This document shows, piece by piece, positions 51,453 through 59,806 of a stretch of 64,000 nt of DNA (its first letter is position 1; each line of letters begins with the position of its first letter). Location: assembly GCA_002360555.1 (NCBI GenBank), contig DEQS01000105.1:151341-215340 (forward strand), given 5' to 3'. The DNA comes from Chloracidobacterium sp. UBA3360 (lineage in GTDB: Bacteria > Acidobacteriota > Blastocatellia > Pyrinomonadales > Pyrinomonadaceae). The notes under the pieces were generated by a model. It was not told the origin of the DNA and searched no databases. It worked only from the letters and a program-made list of their open reading frames with translations. The position numbers were made by a program, and so were the translations under genes.

Positions 51453-51487
51453 AAAACGCGGACAGGTGCATTTCCTGTCCGCGTTTT
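51453..51487. terminator. Bidirectional terminator after the sulfatase gene
   Basis: AAAACGCGGACAGG, seven-base loop (TGCATTT), CCTGTCCGCGTTTT followed by CTT. A and T tracts on both strands, so it can serve both the sulfatase and the decayed gene on the minus strand. Confidence 0.85.
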
Positions 51488-51511
51488 CTTACTGGCAGAG
51501 AAGCGATCGAC

Positions 51512-51807
51512 CTAGAAAGCCTCGTTAACGCTCACATCCCCTGCCATCGCGGCCTGACACGCTGAAACCCAACGCTCAAAGAAATTGGCAAGTTCCCGTA
51601 CGTCCTGCAGATCCATCAAGGAGAATGGGGTTGGGCACCTTAAACCTATTGCATACCGAGCATGACGAGGCGCGAGTCAGGGATGTAGAGTGCCGTGGCG
51701 TCGCCGGATTCGAGGTGTTTGACGTAACCTTCAGACGCGTCAACGAGGGCCACGGCGTTGAAATGGCAGTAGTGATGCTTGATAAAATCTGTGATTTGTC
51801 CATTCAT
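51512..51807 (-). pseudogene. Chimeric pseudogene: deoxyhypusine-synthase-like 5' end joined to nrdB 3' end
   Basis: Read on the minus strand from ATG 51807, the first ~34 codons (MNGQITDFIKHHYCHFNAVA, then LVDASEGYVKHLE) match the start of the gene at 47080-48057. From about codon 35 the frame matches nrdB near its end (LYIPDSRLVMLGMQ versus LEYIADQRLAMLGMQ). It hits TAG at 51646-51648 where nrdB has Lys, then TAA, and is frame-shifted. The nrdB match resumes as FSLMDLQDVRELANFFER... and ends in NEAF and TAG at 51512. Two stops and indels rule out a functional nrdB end; the 53-residue chimera could still be made. It is a recombination scar between paralogous copies of two nearby genes. Confidence 0.9.
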
Positions 51808-51821
51808 AAGAAGATCTGCCT

Positions 51822-51887
51822 GCGAAATACGCGAAAGAACGCGAATAAGAACTTAATGTTCTTTTCGTGTCTTTTAGCGTATTTCGC
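51822..51887. repeat. Intergenic hairpin repeat (GCGAAATACGC)
   Basis: GCGAAATACGC (51822-51832) and GCGTATTTCGC (51877-51887) pair perfectly; inner AAGAAC/GTTCTT at the tip and GAAAGAACGCGAA/TTCGTGTCTTT extend it imperfectly. Lies between the pseudogene and the DUF3465 gene. Confidence 0.65.
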
Positions 51888-51924
51888 GGTAAATTATCTT
51901 GCGCAAATTATTGTGTAAAATGTG

Positions 51925-52335
51925 ATGGTGAAATTGTTATTTCGACTACAGATCATGATGCTCGTTGCGATGCTCGCGGGTTGCGGCCAGCTATCGCAAT
52001 CGGGCGGCGGCGATGTCGAACGCGCTTTCAATACCCACGCGACCGACGTCCAAGTCACCGGCGAAGGCACGGTTTTGCGAACACTCGACGACGACCGATC
52101 CGGCTCGCCGCATCAGCGATTTATACTAAAACTTGCGTCGGGCCAGACAGTGCTTATCAGCCACAACGTCGCGCTCGCACCGCGAATTGACGATCTCAAA
52201 ACCGGGGATACCGTTGGTTTTTCGGGCGAATACGTCTGGAACGAACAAGGCGGCCTGATCCACAGAACCCACCGAGACCCACGGTCTCGTCTGGAGAGCG
52301 GTTGGCTGCAGCACAACGGCCGAACATATCAATAA
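51925..52335 (+). CDS. DUF3465-type lipoprotein
   Basis: 136 residues from ATG 51925. Signal peptide ending in a lipobox (MLVAMLAGCGQLS), so probably a lipid-anchored protein. The mature part fits DUF3465: AFNTHATDVQVTGEGTV, HQRFILKLASGQTVLISHNV, APRIDDLKTGDTVGFSGEYV and LIHRTHRDP...GWLQHNGRTYQ. The family is found alone or as a small OB-fold-like protein; role unknown. Single gene ahead of the phosphatase. Confidence 0.83.
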   Translation: MVKLLFRLQIMMLVAMLAGCGQLSQSGGGDVERAFNTHATDVQVTGEGTVLRTLDDDRSGSPHQRFILKLASGQTVLISHNVALAPRIDDLKTGDTVGFSGEYVWNEQGGLIHRTHRDPRSRLESGWLQHNGRTYQ

Positions 52336-52380
52336 CGCCGTCTGGAAACTTCATCTCGCCGTTAACGTATTAAGCCAAAT

Positions 52381-54444
52381 ATGACGAGCAGAAGAGAGTT
52401 TATTAAACGTGCCGCGGCGTGCGGTGCAGTTTTGGCGTGGGGCCGAGGTGTCGCGAGCGCGTCATCTACGGGTTGGCAGGAACGGCGTGATCTTTTTCCG
52501 CACGGCGTAGCTTCCGGTGATCCTGATCCCAAAAGCGTAATTCTATGGACGCGGCGACCACCTGGCGACAAACCGGCCGCAAAGCTCGTAGTCGAGATCG
52601 CCGAGGATGAGGCATTTCGCCGCGTTATCGGAAAACAAGAGGCTATGGTCTCTGCCAACACCGATTGGACCTGCCGCGTGCTTGCCGCCGGTTTGAAACC
52701 GCGAACGATTTACTGGTATCGATTTACCGATGAACACGGTTTTGGCAGCCGCGTCGGTCGTACCATAACCGCACCAGCCGACAAAGACGCCTCGCCGGTG
52801 AACTTCACCTTCGTCAGCTGCCAGAGCGTTAACGAAGGAAAGCTCAACGGTTATCGACGAATGATCTTCGAAGACGAACGCGCGAGGCCCGAGGACCAAC
52901 TCGGTTTCGTGCTTCACCTAGGCGATTTCATCTACGAGGTCGTTCAGTATCCCGAAGAGGGCAAAAAACGCTACGATCGGACGATCTACGAAGTTTGCCG
53001 TATACCCGACGCAGGAAAGACCGGCAATCTCTATTGGCCGAAAACCGTCGACGGATATCGCGCCGTGTGGAAGGGCTATCTCGCCGACCCAGACCTGCAG
53101 GATGCCCGCGCTCGTTGGCCGTTCGTCTGCATGTGGGACAATCACGAATTTTCGTGGCAGGGCCGGCAGAGCATCCTGCAGCAGGGCGGCCCGCCCCAGC
53201 CTGGCCAAGCCGTTAAGGTCGCCGCCAATCAGGCCTGGTTCGAATATATCCCCGCACGCGTCACGCCGCCGAGCGGCTCGCTTACTGAATTTGGGAAGGT
53301 TGCGGTCGAGAACGTTAAGATCGAAGAGTGGGATGAAAATGGGCTCGGCGCCGAGCCGAACAATCTGGCCGCTATCCGTAGCCTGATCGCCTATCGTTCA
53401 CTGCGTTACGGCAAGCATCTCGACCTGTTTGTTACCGACCAGCGGAGTTTCGCGGGCGAAGATCCTAGCAACGTCGAAGACGTTGGAAAGATCTTCGATC
53501 CGGCGTTTCGAGGCTACTTTTCGGAAGAAGCGATGATCGCTCTCGACGCGGGTAAGGCTCATGACAACGGAAAGCCGCCCGCCGAACTTCAATTCCGGGA
53601 TGTGAAGATCCCGAACCCGAGCAAGAACAAACAGCCGCGGACGATACTCGGCGTCGAGCAAAAGGCTTGGTTTAAGACAGAGCTTCGCAAGTCGAAAGCG
53701 ACGTGGAAGATCTGGGGGAATTCGCTCGGAGCTCTCGACAATCGCGTCGACATGCAAAATCTGCCCGCCGGGATGGTGAAGAATCCGTGGCCCGCCGACA
53801 CTTACGGCATAGGCAGGACCGACGACTGGGGAGCCGCCTATGCAGAACGAACGGAGATCTACGACCTCGTGCGAGATGCTAAGATCACGGGATTTGCGAT
53901 AGTCTCGGGCGACCGTCACGCCTTTTGGGCGGGATATGCCGCAGCAAATCTTCCGCCCCGCAAATTCGAGCCTGTGGGATTGAGCTTCGTGGGTGGTTCG
54001 CTGATAAGCCCAGGCGGAATGGAAGCCTTAGAGCACGGTCTGCGCAAGGATCACCCTTTGCGAGCCTTGTTTCTAGCCGACCGGCCTAATGGAGCTAAAC
54101 CCGCGTGGACCTATAATATGCTGCTGCGGCATGGTGTTCGCTCTGCCATCGAATATGCAAAGAGCTTTAATCTAAAACGAGCGAAAGAGCTATCGAACCC
54201 GCAGCTCGCGCCGCACCTCGAGTTCATTGATCTTGGCGGTCACGGTTACGCGAAGGTCAGCCTCTCAAGCAATGAGATGCGCACTGAGTTCGTCTGTATC
54301 CCGCGACCCATAACCCGCAGTGAGCGACCGGATGGCGGGCCGCTACGCTACCGCGTCTCGCTTACTTCCAAGCTCTGGAAACCCGGCGAGCGTCCGCACC
54401 TCGAGGTTAAGGTTCTCGAAGGCGACGTGGAACTGTCGATCTAA
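52381..54444 (+). CDS. phoD: PhoD-family alkaline phosphatase (Tat-exported)
   Basis: 687 residues. Twin-Arg signal SRREFIKRAAACGAVLAWG at the start, so exported folded by the Tat system (TatA at 34.7 kb). PhoD N-terminal domain (FPHGVASGDPDPKSVILWTR) followed by the metallophosphatase domain: FTFVSCQSVNEG, LHLGDFIYEV, MWDNHEFSWQG, SGDRHAFWAGYA. Calcium/iron-dependent phosphodiesterase/monoesterase that frees phosphate from organic phosphates in the periplasm. No Pho box was recognised upstream. Followed by a terminator. Confidence 0.93.
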   Translation: MTSRREFIKRAAACGAVLAWGRGVASASSTGWQERRDLFPHGVASGDPDPKSVILWTRRPPGDKPAAKLVVEIAEDEAFRRVIGKQEAMVSANTDWTCRVLAAGLKPRTIYWYRFTDEHGFGSRVGRTITAPADKDASPVNFTFVSCQSVNEGKLNGYRRMIFEDERARPEDQLGFVLHLGDFIYEVVQYPEEGKKRYDRTIYEVCRIPDAGKTGNLYWPKTVDGYRAVWKGYLADPDLQDARARWPFVCMWDNHEFSWQGRQSILQQGGPPQPGQAVKVAANQAWFEYIPARVTPPSGSLTEFGKVAVENVKIEEWDENGLGAEPNNLAAIRSLIAYRSLRYGKHLDLFVTDQRSFAGEDPSNVEDVGKIFDPAFRGYFSEEAMIALDAGKAHDNGKPPAELQFRDVKIPNPSKNKQPRTILGVEQKAWFKTELRKSKATWKIWGNSLGALDNRVDMQNLPAGMVKNPWPADTYGIGRTDDWGAAYAERTEIYDLVRDAKITGFAIVSGDRHAFWAGYAAANLPPRKFEPVGLSFVGGSLISPGGMEALEHGLRKDHPLRALFLADRPNGAKPAWTYNMLLRHGVRSAIEYAKSFNLKRAKELSNPQLAPHLEFIDLGGHGYAKVSLSSNEMRTEFVCIPRPITRSERPDGGPLRYRVSLTSKLWKPGERPHLEVKVLEGDVELSI

Positions 54445-54446
54445 CA

Positions 54447-54476
54447 AAAAAGGGCGGCACGATGGCCGCCCTTTTT
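54447..54476. terminator. Bidirectional terminator between phoD and nrdB
   Basis: AAAAAGGGCGGC, six-base loop, GCCGCCCTTTTT. Symmetric A/T tracts serve both converging genes. Confidence 0.92.
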
Positions 54477-54496
54477 CAATTTGATCTGCAATTTTT

Positions 54497-55495
54497 CTAG
54501 AACGACTCGCTAAAACTGACCTCGCCGGCCACAGCGACCTGATATGCCGAGACGCGGCGTTCGAAAAAGTTAGCGAGTTCCTGTACGTCCTGCAGATCCA
54601 TAAACGAGAAGGGATTTTTTGCTCCGTACACTTTCTGCATCCCGAGCATCGCCAGCCGCTGATCGGCGATGTACTCAAGATACTGCCGCATATCACCCAC
54701 AGACAATCCCGAAATACCGCCGCTCAAAATGTCCTGGGCAAACTGCATCTCGCAATCGACTGCTTCGTCGATCATTGCCGCCACGCTGCGTTCGAGTTCC
54801 GCGTCAAACAACAGGGGCTCTTCTTTTCTGACCGTGTTGACGACCTCGAGGGCAAATTTCATGTGAGCCGATTCGTCACGAAACACCCAATTCGTGCCAG
54901 CCGCAAGCCCGTGCAGCAAACCTTTTGACCGCAGAAAATAGACATATGCAAACGCGGCGAAGAAAAACAACCCTTCGATACACGTTGCAAAACATATCAG
55001 ATTGAGCAAAAACATCTTGCGGTCGCCCGGGCCTTTTAGGCTGTCAAGATCGTTGATCGAATCGATCCATTTGAAACAAAACTCTGCTTTCTTGTGAATC
55101 GACGGGATGTTGTCAACCGCCGCAAATGCCTGTTCGCGCTCAAAGTGGTCGGGGATATAGGTGTCGAGCAGCGTCAGGTAAAACTGTACGTGGACTGCCT
55201 CTTCATACAACTGCCGCGAGAGATACATACGGGCCTCGGGCGAATTGATGTGCTTATACAGATTTAGCACAAGATTGTTCGACACGATTGAATCGCCGGT
55301 CGCAAAAAACGCCACCAGACGGTTGATCATATGCCGCTCGGACGCGGTCATTTTGTTTTTCAGATCCATCACATCGGTCGAAAAATCGACCTCTTCGACG
55401 GTCCAAGTATTCTTGATGGAGTTCCGGTACATTTCGTAAAAGTCCGGGTACTTCATCGGGCGAAGTGTTAGATCAAATCCAGGGTCTAAAAGCAT
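54497..55495 (-). CDS. nrdB: Class Ia ribonucleotide reductase, beta subunit
   Basis: 332 residues. Di-iron ligands are visible: Asp68 (FFATGDSIV), Glu99 and His102 (YEEAVHVQFY), Glu174 (CIEGLFFFA), Glu208 and His211 (RDESAHMKF). Tyr106, four residues after His102, is the radical tyrosine position. It supplies the radical for NrdA. It ends SFSESF, while the pseudogene copy at 51.5 kb ends VNEAF. Transcribed after nrdA, eight bases apart. Confidence 0.96.
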   Translation of the reverse strand: MLLDPGFDLTLRPMKYPDFYEMYRNSIKNTWTVEEVDFSTDVMDLKNKMTASERHMINRLVAFFATGDSIVSNNLVLNLYKHINSPEARMYLSRQLYEEAVHVQFYLTLLDTYIPDHFEREQAFAAVDNIPSIHKKAEFCFKWIDSINDLDSLKGPGDRKMFLLNLICFATCIEGLFFFAAFAYVYFLRSKGLLHGLAAGTNWVFRDESAHMKFALEVVNTVRKEEPLLFDAELERSVAAMIDEAVDCEMQFAQDILSGGISGLSVGDMRQYLEYIADQRLAMLGMQKVYGAKNPFSFMDLQDVQELANFFERRVSAYQVAVAGEVSFSESF

Positions 55496-55503
55496 AATTT
55501 CCT

Positions 55504-57915
55504 CTACTGACAGGCTTCACAGGCTTCAGGGTTTTCGAGCGAGCACACTAACGCTTCCTCATCGGTGTAACCCTTTTTCGGCTCATCGATAACCGTTGCA
55601 ATATTATCGGCGGCGGCGACTTGGGCGATACGCGTCGCGGGCCGCGAGCGTAGGTAATACGTCGTCTTTAGGCCCTTTTGCCACGCATACATATACATCG
55701 ACGAGAGCTTGCCGATATTCGGGCTCTCCATAAACAGGTTGAGCGACGCCGATTGGTCGATAAATGCACCGCGGTCGGCCATCATGTCGATAAGCGAACG
55801 CATTGGGATCTCCCATGCGGTGCGGTAGATCAGCTTTAGCTCATCGTCAAGTTCTTCGATATCCTGCACCGAACCCTCGGCGAGCTTGATCTTGTTGCGG
55901 ATCTCGTCGGTCCAAAGTCCGGCGGCCTTTAGCTCGAGCACCAGATATTTATTGATCTGAACGAAATCGCCCGACAGCGTCTCGCGTTTGAACAGGTTCG
56001 ACACCTGTGGCTCGATGCATTCGTAGCAACCGGCGATCGACGCGATCGTCGCGGTCGGGGCAATGGCGATCATCAGGCTGTTTCGCAGGCCCGTCGCCTT
56101 GATCTTTTCGCGGATCGCGTTCCAACGGCCCATGTCGTCGGGCGTGACGCCCCACAGGTCAAATTGCAGATCGCCCTGTGCGGCTCGGGTCTCGATAAAC
56201 GCCGGATGTGGACCTCGTTCAATGGCAAGATCGCTTGAGGCGTCGAGGGCTGCGTAATAGATCTCTTCCTGTATTTTCGCCGAGATCTTGCGAGCCTCAT
56301 CCGAATCGAATGCCAGTCGCATCTGAAAGAAAACGTCCTGCAGACCCATCAGCCCGAGCCCGATGTTACGCCAGCGGTTATTCGAATCGGCCGTGCTCGG
56401 TATCGCGTAGTAATTGAGGTCGATAACCTTATCAAGCTGACGGACGGCGAGACGCACGTTGCGGTGCAGCTTTTCGTAGTCAAACTGGCCGTCTTTTACA
56501 TACCGGCCGGCGTTGATCGAACCGAGATTACAGACGGCGGTTTCTTTGTCCGACGTGACCTCTATGATCTCGGTGCAGAGATTTGAAAGATGAACAACAT
56601 TCTCGGGCCTGCCAGTTTGGTTCGATTTACGGTTGCTCGAATCTTTGAACGTCATCCAGCCGTTGCCGGTCTGAGCCATTGCACGCATCATCTTGGCATA
56701 CAGATCGCGAGCTTGAACCTGCCGCATAAAGAGGCCCTCGGCTTCGGCCTGGGCATATGCGGTTTCAAATTCCTCACCGTAGAGATCCGGGAAATGCGGC
56801 ACGACCTTTGGATCAAACAGTGACCAGACGCCGTCATTTTGGACCCTCTTCATAAAGAGGTCGGGTATCCAGTTTGCGAGATTTAAGTTGTGTGTGCGTC
56901 GGGCATCGTCGCCCGTGTTTTCGCGAAGCTCGAGGAAATCCTCGATATCGGCATGCCACGTTTCGAGATAAACACAGCAGGCACCTTTGCGTTTGCCGCC
57001 CTGATTTACCGCCGAAACCGACGAATCAAGCGTCTTGAGCCATGGCACAATGCCGTTCGAGTGGCCGTTAGTGCCGCGGATCAGCGAGCCCTGTGAACGG
57101 ACGCGGTGATAGGCGATTCCGATGCCGCCGGAAAACTTAGAGAGCATGGCGACATCGGAATATTTTTTGTAGATGCTATCGAGGCTATCCTGCGGGCTGT
57201 CGAGCAAAAAGCACGACGATAATTGCTCATGCCTTGTGCCCGAGTTGAAGAGCGTTGGGGTCGACGGTACGTACTCAAGCGACGAAAACAGATTGTAAAG
57301 ATCGATCGCCTCATGCGGGCTCTCGGCCAGACCGCAAGCGACACGCATCCAGAAAAACTGAGGCGACTCGATCACGTCACGCGTCTCAGGGTTTTTCAAA
57401 AGATAGCGGTCATATAATGTACGCAGGCCAAAGAATTCAAATTTTGCGTTGCGCGTCTGATCGATCGCATCATTAAGCTTGCGGCTGTTCTCAGTTACAA
57501 ACTGAGCAACACGCTCGCCGATCAATCCTTCTTTAACGCCAAAGGCGATCGATTGTGAAAAAGAATGTATCTCCTGATTGCGAACCTCTTTCTCGATATA
57601 TTGATTGAGCAGCCGGGCCGCAACACGCGAATATTCCGGTTCCTCAAAGATCAGGCTCGCCGCCGTCTGGATCGACAGCTTGTCGAGCTCGCTAGTTGTC
57701 GCTCCGTCATACAGTCCGCTGATGGTCTTGGTCGCGATCCGCATGACATCGACATTTGGCAGCGTCTCGGTGCAGCGCGAGATGGCTCGGACGATCTTAT
57801 TTATATCGACCGGCTCGAGCGAACCGTTTCGCTTTTTGACCTGCATCGTTGTCTGGGTCGAGTTATCGGTTTGACGGGCGGCGGCGGTTCCTGTTTGTGG
57901 TGAAAAATTATCCAT
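55504..57915 (-). CDS. nrdA: Class I ribonucleotide reductase, alpha subunit
   Basis: 803 residues. An N-terminal ATP cone (VKKRNGSLEPVDINKIVRAI) gives allosteric activity control. The core has SSCFLLDSPQDS (active-site Cys), NLCTEIIEVTSD (Asn-Cys-Glu), CNLGSINAGRYV, the radical tyrosine pair in TTYYLRSRPAT, and the C-terminal redox pair EACEACQ. Reduces ribonucleotides to deoxyribonucleotides; thioredoxin (trxB at 22.5 kb) regenerates the Cys pair. First gene of the nrdAB operon. Confidence 0.96.
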   Translation of the reverse strand: MDNFSPQTGTAAARQTDNSTQTTMQVKKRNGSLEPVDINKIVRAISRCTETLPNVDVMRIATKTISGLYDGATTSELDKLSIQTAASLIFEEPEYSRVAARLLNQYIEKEVRNQEIHSFSQSIAFGVKEGLIGERVAQFVTENSRKLNDAIDQTRNAKFEFFGLRTLYDRYLLKNPETRDVIESPQFFWMRVACGLAESPHEAIDLYNLFSSLEYVPSTPTLFNSGTRHEQLSSCFLLDSPQDSLDSIYKKYSDVAMLSKFSGGIGIAYHRVRSQGSLIRGTNGHSNGIVPWLKTLDSSVSAVNQGGKRKGACCVYLETWHADIEDFLELRENTGDDARRTHNLNLANWIPDLFMKRVQNDGVWSLFDPKVVPHFPDLYGEEFETAYAQAEAEGLFMRQVQARDLYAKMMRAMAQTGNGWMTFKDSSNRKSNQTGRPENVVHLSNLCTEIIEVTSDKETAVCNLGSINAGRYVKDGQFDYEKLHRNVRLAVRQLDKVIDLNYYAIPSTADSNNRWRNIGLGLMGLQDVFFQMRLAFDSDEARKISAKIQEEIYYAALDASSDLAIERGPHPAFIETRAAQGDLQFDLWGVTPDDMGRWNAIREKIKATGLRNSLMIAIAPTATIASIAGCYECIEPQVSNLFKRETLSGDFVQINKYLVLELKAAGLWTDEIRNKIKLAEGSVQDIEELDDELKLIYRTAWEIPMRSLIDMMADRGAFIDQSASLNLFMESPNIGKLSSMYMYAWQKGLKTTYYLRSRPATRIAQVAAADNIATVIDEPKKGYTDEEALVCSLENPEACEACQ

Positions 57916-58337
57916 ATCGAGTCGTCAATTCTCCTCACGTCGAACTTCGAAAAAAGGTAACGCTTTAGAGTCGGTCGGGGCGAAAAATGAGGCAGAAAAT
58001 TCTACCTCCCTGCGTGACGAAAGCGGCAAGCAGGGCCGTGTTTCACACCATGATTTTTGTGTTTTTGTAGGCGGGTCTTTGGATAAAAAATCAAAGGCTT
58101 TTCCTACAGTGTTATAGACTATATGGTAGTCAAAAGCCTTTGTCAACACAAAATGTAGTGGTTTTGAAATAAAATTCTAAACCCTGTTTTTACAACATTT
58201 ACAGCGCGTAGGGTGATGTAACGCCTTAAAATCGCAGCGCTGAAATGTGCGAAATTTATGCAAGTCTAATCTTCTCAAGAATTAAACAAAAATTAAACAC
58301 TATGCAACACAAAATTCACTGCAATTTAAGGTTGTTT
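57916..58337. promoter_or_regulatory. Long leader of nrdAB with inverted repeats
   Basis: 422 bases without a gene. A hairpin with perfect 11-base arms (CAAAGGCTTTT 58092-58102, AAAAGCCTTTG 58132-58142) is followed by a NrdR-box-like ACACAAAATGTAGTGG (58146-58161). Within its loop lies GACTA-N5-TAGTC (58117-58131). NrdR binds two such boxes about 31 bases apart upstream of nrd genes; only one box fits well. About 230 bases separate these sites from the nrdA start. Confidence 0.5.
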
Positions 58338-59105
58338 TTAGGCTTGTTCGACAACTAATTGGTCAAAAGCGAACTGTACATTGTCGGGCAAGAGCCGCGA
58401 ATCTCGTTCGTGTAGGATGTCGTGATTGAGGTGCGTGAGATAGGCTCGTTTTGGCTTTAGATCCTCGATGATAGCGAGAGCTTCTTCGAGGCAGAGATGT
58501 GTCGAGTGGGGTTTGATGCGAACACAATCCAATACCAAAACGTCGAGATCACGAAGCCCGTCCATCGATGCAGGCGGGATCACCTTGAGATCTGTCGCGT
58601 AGGCAAAGTCGTTAAACCGGTATGCAATGACCGGCAGTTTACCGTGGATCACTTCGAGCGGTGTGATCTCGAGATCGTCGCCGATGCAGAACGGAGCATT
58701 TGAAGTGACGGTGTGCGGAACGAGCTGCGGCAGGCCGCCGCCAAAATGTGTCGGGTTAAAAATGTATTGAAAGATACGCCGCAGGTCGGTCCAGGCGATC
58801 TCGTTTGCATAGACGCCCATCGCCCCGTGCCGAAAATTGAGCGGCCGGATATCATCGAGCCCAAACACGTGATCGACATGACAATGCGTTATCAATACTG
58901 CATCGAGATGGCTGATCTTTGCTCTGAGGGCTTGCTGACGAAAATCGATCGAGGTATCAACGAGGATCTTTTTGTCACGATGCTCGATCAAGATGGAGAC
59001 GCGGAGACGCTTGTCACGCGGATCATCGGAAAGGCACGTCTCACAATCACAGCCGATCGAAGGAACGCCGGTCGATGTGCCTGTGCCTAAAAAAGTAAGT
59101 TTCAT
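58338..59105 (-). CDS. MBL-fold metallo-hydrolase (PhnP/RNase Z-like)
   Basis: 255 residues. FLGTGTSTGVPSIGCDCETC at the start (a Cys-rich zinc loop as in PhnP), the metal motif HCHVDH, and later HGKLPVIAYRF, TDLKVIPP and HLNHDI. Built like PhnP cyclic phosphodiesterases, so it may cleave a cyclic phosphate or phosphodiester; substrate unknown. It starts MKLTFLG at 59105, with a hairpin repeat just upstream. Confidence 0.88.
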   Translation of the reverse strand: MKLTFLGTGTSTGVPSIGCDCETCLSDDPRDKRLRVSILIEHRDKKILVDTSIDFRQQALRAKISHLDAVLITHCHVDHVFGLDDIRPLNFRHGAMGVYANEIAWTDLRRIFQYIFNPTHFGGGLPQLVPHTVTSNAPFCIGDDLEITPLEVIHGKLPVIAYRFNDFAYATDLKVIPPASMDGLRDLDVLVLDCVRIKPHSTHLCLEEALAIIEDLKPKRAYLTHLNHDILHERDSRLLPDNVQFAFDQLVVEQA

Positions 59106-59116
59106 TAGGAATATCA

Positions 59117-59183
59117 GCCACAGAGAACACGGTTTTCTCTGAGATTATGTCTAATTCTAATCTTGCTCTGTGATCTCTGTGGC
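59117..59183. repeat. Intergenic hairpin repeat (GCCACAGAGA)
   Basis: GCCACAGAGA (59117-59126) and TCTCTGTGGC (59174-59183) pair perfectly. Inner segments repeat the same words (GAACACGGTTTTCTCTGAGA, CTCTGTGATCTCTG). Confidence 0.65.
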
Positions 59184-59188
59184 AAATT

Positions 59189-59746
59189 CTATTTCTTGCC
59201 TAAAATGTCCGCACTGGAGAACTGCTGAGCTGCTTGTGCCTTTAGCTTTTCCTCGGTCGCACGGACGAGTTGGACGTACTGCAGACGCAGGTCAGCGAGC
59301 AGGCCTTCGAGTAGGCGGTCTTCTTTTGGATGCAGATTGCCCTTGGTTTTATCGCGGATCATCGCGAGCACATCGAGCCAGTATTTGCCAGTGTCGAGGT
59401 CGAGCGAACGTTTGCCCGTCGCTGGATGCGGAACTGCCCCGAGCGAAGCGGCGGCGTTGGTTGCGAGGGTCGAGAGAAAATTAACAAAACTCGCCGGATC
59501 GTCGGCTCCGGGAATGTCTTCGCCATCGGCTCCGGGCGAAGTTTCTGCCTCTTCGTCCATCGGGTCAGTAAACGTTTCCTCGGCTACGGTTTGAGGTTGA
59601 GCGGTCGGTTCAGCCGCCGGTGCAGGCGTTCTTACAGGCTCCGCGTCCAAGGTCACGCCCTCGCGCAAACTGCCGTCAGAGTTGAATTTACGCTTGTCAG
59701 CGACCTTATAGTGAACTTCTTCGTCGTTATCGTCGTGGCCGATCAT
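59189..59746 (-). CDS. DUF1844 protein
   Basis: 185 residues from ATG 59746, chosen for AGGA eight bases upstream; the longer open frame to 60112 is antisense to mazG and unsupported. N-terminus is polar, acidic, Pro/Ala rich and disordered (about 1-90). The C-terminal part has SFVNFLSTLATNAAASLGAV and DTGKYWLDVLAMIRDKTKGN, then LDLRLQYVQL-type helix: the DUF1844 signature of Acidobacteriota and relatives. Function unknown. Divergent from mazG. Confidence 0.85.
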   Translation of the reverse strand: MIGHDDNDEEVHYKVADKRKFNSDGSLREGVTLDAEPVRTPAPAAEPTAQPQTVAEETFTDPMDEEAETSPGADGEDIPGADDPASFVNFLSTLATNAAASLGAVPHPATGKRSLDLDTGKYWLDVLAMIRDKTKGNLHPKEDRLLEGLLADLRLQYVQLVRATEEKLKAQAAQQFSSADILGKK

Positions 59747-59806
59747 ATGTTTTTTATCCTGTTTCGATAGTAGCATTTTGGCTAAAAAGAATTCAAAATT
59801 TAGGCT

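Noticed and set aside
57916..58337. Cobalamin riboswitch before nrdAB
   Set aside because: No B12-box-like sequence seen, and the enzyme is class I (di-iron), not B12-dependent.
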